Shown here: piece by piece, positions 6,219 to 9,461 of the stretch
How positions within the stretch are numbered: position 1 is the stretch's first letter
How the letters are laid out: every line of letters begins with the position of its first letter
Program-made: the position numbers and the translations under genes
Assembly (NCBI GenBank): GCA_027858145.1
Contig: JAQIDF010000467.1
Span: 1 to 9,461 of the forward strand
Source of the DNA: Prolixibacteraceae bacterium
Lineage (GTDB): Bacteria; Bacteroidota; Bacteroidia; Bacteroidales; Prolixibacteraceae
Direction: 5' to 3'
Length of the DNA stretch: 9,461 nt
The notes under the pieces: generated by a model
Database searches by the model: none
Told to the model about the DNA's origin: nothing
Seen by the model: only the letters and a program-made list of their open reading frames with translations

Positions 6219-7103
6219 ATGACACATAAATCAGGTTTTGTCAATATTATTGGCAATCCAAACGTGGGTAAATCCACGGTAATGAATGCATTAGTAGGGG
6301 AAAAAATATCCATCATTACATCAAAAATGCAAACAACACGCCACCGCATTAAAGGAATTGTAAGTGGTGACGATTTTCAAATTGTTTATTCCGACACACC
6401 CGGAATCCTTAAACCGAATTACCGATTACAGCAAAACATGCTGAATTATGTTGATACCGCGATAACAGATGCCGACATAATTCTGTACGTTACCGATGTA
6501 ATTGAAACATTTGATAAAAACACCGATTACATTGAAAAAATCAAGAACTCGGATGTCCCGGTTATATTACTAATTAACAAAATCGATTTATCGGAGCAGG
6601 AAAAGGCAATTGAACTACACAATAAATGGAAAGAAATACTCCCCAAAGCAAATATTTTGCTCGTATCGGCTAAAGAAAAGTTCAACATTGAACCCATTTT
6701 TAACTTAATAATTGAAAACCTGCCTGAAGGTCCGGCTTATTACCCCAAAGAGGATATTACCGACCGCAATGAACGGTTTTTTGTTCAGGAAATCATTCGC
6801 GAAAAGATACTCCTTCATTACCAAAAAGAAGTTCCGTATTCTGTTGAAATAGAAGTGGAAGAGTTTAAAGAAGAGGAACGGATAATTAACATCAGGGCAA
6901 TTATTTATGTAAGCCGCGAAACACAGAAAGGCATTATTATTGGCCACCAGGGAAAAGCAATTAAAAGGGTTGGAATTGAAGCCCGGAAAGATATTGAAGA
7001 GTTTTTCAGCAAAAAAGTTTTTCTCGACCTGTATGTAAAAGTAAGTAAAGACTGGCGCGATGAAGAACAAAAATTGCGTGGTTTTGGTTACGATATGCAG
7101 TAA
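6219..7103 (+). CDS. era: GTPase Era, 16S rRNA binding and 30S assembly
   Basis: A 294-residue protein, close to the usual ~300. The N-terminal GTPase domain has all motifs: G1 GNPNVGKS (12-19), the G2 region with TTRHRIKGI (39-47), G3 DTPG (59-62), G4 NKID (120-123) and G5 SAK (150-152). The C-terminal KH domain shows FFVQEIIREKILLHYQKEVP (187-206), typical of Era, and the RNA-binding loop GHQG (242-245) followed by an R/K-rich helix. Era binds the 3' end of 16S rRNA during late small-subunit maturation and acts in the cytoplasm at the membrane-associated ribosome pool. ATG 6219 gives the expected short N-terminus. It lies 36 nt behind the kinase gene. Its TAA stop at 7101-7103 is the first three bases of the right copy of the inverted repeat. 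Confidence 0.97.
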   Translation: MTHKSGFVNIIGNPNVGKSTVMNALVGEKISIITSKMQTTRHRIKGIVSGDDFQIVYSDTPGILKPNYRLQQNMLNYVDTAITDADIILYVTDVIETFDKNTDYIEKIKNSDVPVILLINKIDLSEQEKAIELHNKWKEILPKANILLVSAKEKFNIEPIFNLIIENLPEGPAYYPKEDITDRNERFFVQEIIREKILLHYQKEVPYSVEIEVEEFKEEERIINIRAIIYVSRETQKGIIIGHQGKAIKRVGIEARKDIEEFFSKKVFLDLYVKVSKDWRDEEQKLRGFGYDMQ

Positions 7104-7160
7104 CAATAGATCGTTAGATTTTAGATATGAGACAATAGACTTGTTTGTAATATGTTAGAT
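7101..7160 (+). repeat. Inverted intergenic repeat, right copy
   Basis: This 60-nt element is the opposite-orientation partner of 4937-4997 and starts exactly at the era stop codon. Its core holds four consecutive 7-nt units of pattern NNDAGAY at 7113-7140 and a further GTTAGAT at 7154-7160. A short, possibly related fragment (AATAG-CTTGTT, 7194-7204) follows but is too weak to count as a copy. The remaining gap to der (7161-7280) is AT-rich; I find no convincing promoter or terminator there. Confidence 0.88.
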
Positions 7161-7280
7161 CTCAGTTTTTTACACAAAACCAACAAAAGCATAAATAGCT
7201 TGTTATTAGTGAGATAAAAAACATTAACGGGTTATTGTAGTAAAACAAATTCATTTAATCATTCAATACAATAATTAATT

Positions 7281-8588
7281 ATGAATAATATAGTAGCAAT
7301 TGTTGGCAGGCCTAATGTAGGTAAATCAACGCTTTTTAATCGCATTGTTGAATCGCGAACAGCAATTGTTGACAATGAACCGGGTGTTACCCGCGACCGC
7401 AATTATGGAAAAGGCGAATGGAACGGTCATGAGTTTTCAATTATCGATACCGGTGGGTATATTACCAACTCCGACGATGTATTTGAAGAAGAAATCCGCA
7501 AGCAGGTACACCTCGCGATGGATGAATCGGACGTTATCATTTATGTTGTTGATGTTGAAAACGGAATAACCGACCTCGATGATGCCATTGCGCAACTGCT
7601 TCGCCAGGTAGATAAACCTGTGGTTGTAGCTGTTAATAAGGTTGACAACCATGCACGCATCATCGATTCGTATGAGTTTTACAACCTTGGTCTGGGCGAT
7701 TTGTTTTGTATTTCATCGATAAACGGAAGTGGTACAGGCGATTTACTCGATAAAGTAGTGGATGCATTTCCTGCAAAAAGAGAATATGAAAAAGATGATG
7801 ATATACCACGTTTTGCTATTGTTGGCCGTCCTAACGTGGGTAAATCATCGATGATAAATGCTATGACCGGTGAAGAAAGACACATTGTTACAGATGTTGC
7901 CGGCACAACCCGCGACTCCATCTTCACCCGTTATAATAAATTTGGGCACGATTTTATCCTTACCGATACTGCCGGGCTACGTAAAAAAGGGAAAGTACAC
8001 GAGAACCTCGAATTTTACTCGGTAATGCGCTCGATACGTGCCATTGAAGCATCTGATGTTTGTTTGATCCTGATTGACGCTACCCGTGGTGTTGAAGCAC
8101 AGGATTTAAACATTTTCAACCTGGCAATAAAAAACAAAAAAGGCGTGGTGATATTGGTAAACAAATGGGATTTATTGGAAAAAGACCAAAACAGCACAAA
8201 GAAATTTACCGATACGATAAAAGAACGCATTGCCCCATTTACCGATGTTCCCATTCTTTTTACTTCGGCACAGACCAAACAACGTGTGCTTAAAGCATTT
8301 GAAACAGCCATGGAGGTATATAAAAACCGTAAGCAACGCATCAAAACATCAGCGTTGAACGAGTATATGCTTGAGGCCATAGAACAGTTTTCACCGCCAA
8401 CTAATAAAGGAAAATTCATCCGCATAAAATACGTAACTCAATTGCCAACCGAAACTCCGGTATTTGCTTTTTATGCCAATTTACCGCAATATGTAAAGGC
8501 ACCTTACAAGCGTTACCTTGAAAACAAAATCAGGGAGTTTTTCAATTTAAATGGTGTACCCATTTCAATTGTGATGCGTAAAAAGTAA
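7281..8588 (+). CDS. der: Ribosome-assembly GTPase Der (EngA)
   Basis: A 435-residue protein of standard length for this tandem-GTPase family, needed for 50S subunit maturation. GTPase domain 1 has GRPNVGKST (9-17), T37 in PGVTRDR as G2, DTGG (56-59) and NKVD (119-122). After an acidic linker (EKDDDIP, 170-176), domain 2 has GRPNVGKSS (182-190), GTTRDS (208-213), DTAG (229-232), NKWD (294-297) and SA (329-330). Residues ~350-435 form the KH-like domain, with NKGKFIRIKYVTQ and the family-typical FFNLNGVPISIVMRKK end. All nucleotide-binding motifs are intact in both halves. The era-to-der order is a familiar housekeeping arrangement; here a 177-nt gap carrying the repeat separates them. menB starts 52 nt after the stop. 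Confidence 0.97.
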   Translation: MNNIVAIVGRPNVGKSTLFNRIVESRTAIVDNEPGVTRDRNYGKGEWNGHEFSIIDTGGYITNSDDVFEEEIRKQVHLAMDESDVIIYVVDVENGITDLDDAIAQLLRQVDKPVVVAVNKVDNHARIIDSYEFYNLGLGDLFCISSINGSGTGDLLDKVVDAFPAKREYEKDDDIPRFAIVGRPNVGKSSMINAMTGEERHIVTDVAGTTRDSIFTRYNKFGHDFILTDTAGLRKKGKVHENLEFYSVMRSIRAIEASDVCLILIDATRGVEAQDLNIFNLAIKNKKGVVILVNKWDLLEKDQNSTKKFTDTIKERIAPFTDVPILFTSAQTKQRVLKAFETAMEVYKNRKQRIKTSALNEYMLEAIEQFSPPTNKGKFIRIKYVTQLPTETPVFAFYANLPQYVKAPYKRYLENKIREFFNLNGVPISIVMRKK

Positions 8589-8640
8589 AACATTTTACGA
8601 TTTGAATACGTTCACTTTTCAAAATGTTAATCAACATATC

Positions 8641-9459
8641 ATGACAAGAAACTGGCAAACGATAAAAGAATACGAAGAAATAAAGTTTGAATATTTCGAA
8701 GGGATAGGAAAAATTACCATTAACCGACCGCGTTATCGTAATGCATTTACGCCCGACACTACAAAAGAAATGTGCGAAGCAATGGTGTATTGTCGCGAAA
8801 GCCAGGATATTAATGTAGTAGTTATCACTGGCGAGGGAGATAAAGCCTTTTGCAGCGGTGGTGACCAAAACGTGAAAAGTACAGCCGGGTATATTGGGAA
8901 AGACGGTGTGCCAAGGCTCAACATTCTCGATATGCAGAAGCTTATCCGAAGCATTCCAAAGCCTGTTATTGCCATGGTTAATGGTTATGCCATTGGTGGC
9001 GGCCACGTGTTGCATGTGGTATGCGACTTGAGCATTGCATCCGAAAATGCCATTTTTGGACAAACGGGGCCTAAAGTAGGCAGTTTCGATGCCGGATTTG
9101 GTTCATCGTACCTGGCACGCATTGTTGGCCAGAAAAAAGCCCGTGAGATATGGTTTCTTTGCAAGCAATATTCGGCACAGGAAGCACTCGGTATGGGGCT
9201 TGTAAACGAAGTTGTACCTTTCGGTAAGCTTGAAGATACCGTTGTTGAGTGGGCACAAAAAATGATGGAACACAGTCCGATGGCATTGCGCATGATTAAA
9301 GCCGGATTGAATGCCGAACTTGACGGCCAGGCCGGCATACAGGAACTTGCAGGTAATGCTACCATGTTATACTATATGACCGAAGAAGCACAGGAAGGAA
9401 AACGTGCTTTTCTGGAAAAACGCAAACCCGATTTTGGAAAATATCCTAAAATGCCATAA
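8641..9459 (+). CDS. menB: 1,4-dihydroxy-2-naphthoyl-CoA synthase (menaquinone synthesis)
   Basis: A 272-residue crotonase-fold enzyme that closes the second naphthoquinone ring, turning o-succinylbenzoyl-CoA into 1,4-dihydroxy-2-naphthoyl-CoA in the cytoplasm. Visible landmarks are INRPRYRNAF (27-36), the oxyanion-hole segment FCSGGDQ (70-76), NGYAIGGGH (114-122) and GQTGPKVGSFDAGFGSSYLAR (split as GQTGPKVGS 140-148, then FDAGFGSSYLAR). By alignment from memory with E. coli MenB, S148, D150, Y84 and Y245 match active-site S161, D163, Y97 and Y258, and G143 matches G156, which marks the bicarbonate-dependent type I enzymes. ATG 8641 gives the usual length and MTRNWQTIKEYEEI start; a TTG at 8602 would add 13 residues that look non-coding. 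The gene lies 52 nt after der and ends 2 nt before the window edge. Confidence 0.95.
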   Translation: MTRNWQTIKEYEEIKFEYFEGIGKITINRPRYRNAFTPDTTKEMCEAMVYCRESQDINVVVITGEGDKAFCSGGDQNVKSTAGYIGKDGVPRLNILDMQKLIRSIPKPVIAMVNGYAIGGGHVLHVVCDLSIASENAIFGQTGPKVGSFDAGFGSSYLARIVGQKKAREIWFLCKQYSAQEALGMGLVNEVVPFGKLEDTVVEWAQKMMEHSPMALRMIKAGLNAELDGQAGIQELAGNATMLYYMTEEAQEGKRAFLEKRKPDFGKYPKMP

Positions 9460-9461
9460 AA

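Noticed and set aside
6705..7106. 133-codon antisense ORF over the era 3' half
   Set aside because: Era's KH domain accounts for the sequence on the + strand. The antisense product is Phe- and Asn-rich, as expected from a complement of AT-rich coding DNA.
7161..7280. Promoter search upstream of der
   Set aside because: No TAnnTTTG with a spaced TTG was found. TAGACTTG inside the repeat (7136-7143) is one mismatch off but has no convincing -33 element.
8589..8628. AACATTTT/AAAATGTT inverted repeat and TACGATTTG element upstream of menB
   Set aside because: The 8-bp AT-only-type arms with a 24-nt loop are expected by chance here, and the -7-like element has the wrong internal spacing.
8602..8640. 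N-terminal extension of MenB from TTG 8602
   Set aside because: The ATG at 8641 gives the normal MenB length and N-terminus. The extra 13 residues are not family-like.
8542..9063. 173-codon antisense ORF across the menB start
   Set aside because: It lies opposite menB, which has full motif support. The translation has no recognisable domain and is a mirror-frame shadow.

Overview
The window is a stretch of chromosome from a member of the Bacteroidota. Three things point there: two secreted proteins with C-terminal type IX secretion (Por) sorting domains, start codons preceded by A-rich sequence rather than a Shine-Dalgarno motif, and promoter-like elements of the Bacteroidota type (TAnnTTTG at -7). 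Protein style and moderate AT-richness suggest a marine or gut-type lineage such as Marinilabiliales/Prolixibacteraceae, but that is a guess. All convincing genes are on the + strand.

Left part (1-2713): the 3' end of a large secreted protein (DUF5018-like repeat, OB-fold-like domain, T9SS sorting domain) is followed by a strong intrinsic terminator. Next comes a complete secreted endonuclease/exonuclease/phosphatase-family protein with its own T9SS sorting domain. It has to start at TTG unless a base is missing from a T run. Together they look like extracellular nucleic-acid or phosphoester scavenging proteins.

Middle part (2797-4837): a compact AT-rich type II toxin-antitoxin pair with a PemK/MazF-like toxin sits behind a Bacteroidota-type promoter. 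A class I DNA photolyase follows only 14 nt after the toxin stop and may be co-transcribed with it. The photolyase keeps the Trp electron-transfer triad and the FAD-site Asn.

Right part (5071-9459): a conserved housekeeping block. A good promoter and a leader of roughly 90 nt precede a PfkB-family (adenosine kinase-like) sugar/nucleoside kinase. The ribosome-assembly GTPase Era follows 36 nt later, then after a 177-nt gap the double GTPase Der, and then menB of menaquinone synthesis.

The most notable non-coding signal is a repeat of about 60 bp present in both larger intergenic gaps of the right part, in opposite orientation (4937-4997 and 7101-7160; 54 of 61 aligned columns identical). It brackets the kinase-era pair. 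One copy begins exactly on the era stop codon, and the core is built of degenerate 7-nt units. The kinase leader also holds a 17-codon ORF ending in a Phe-rich stretch, overlapped by a possible hairpin with a T run. I see no CRISPR array, tRNA, rRNA, insertion sequence or recognisable defence island beyond the toxin-antitoxin pair, and no clearly new multi-gene system.
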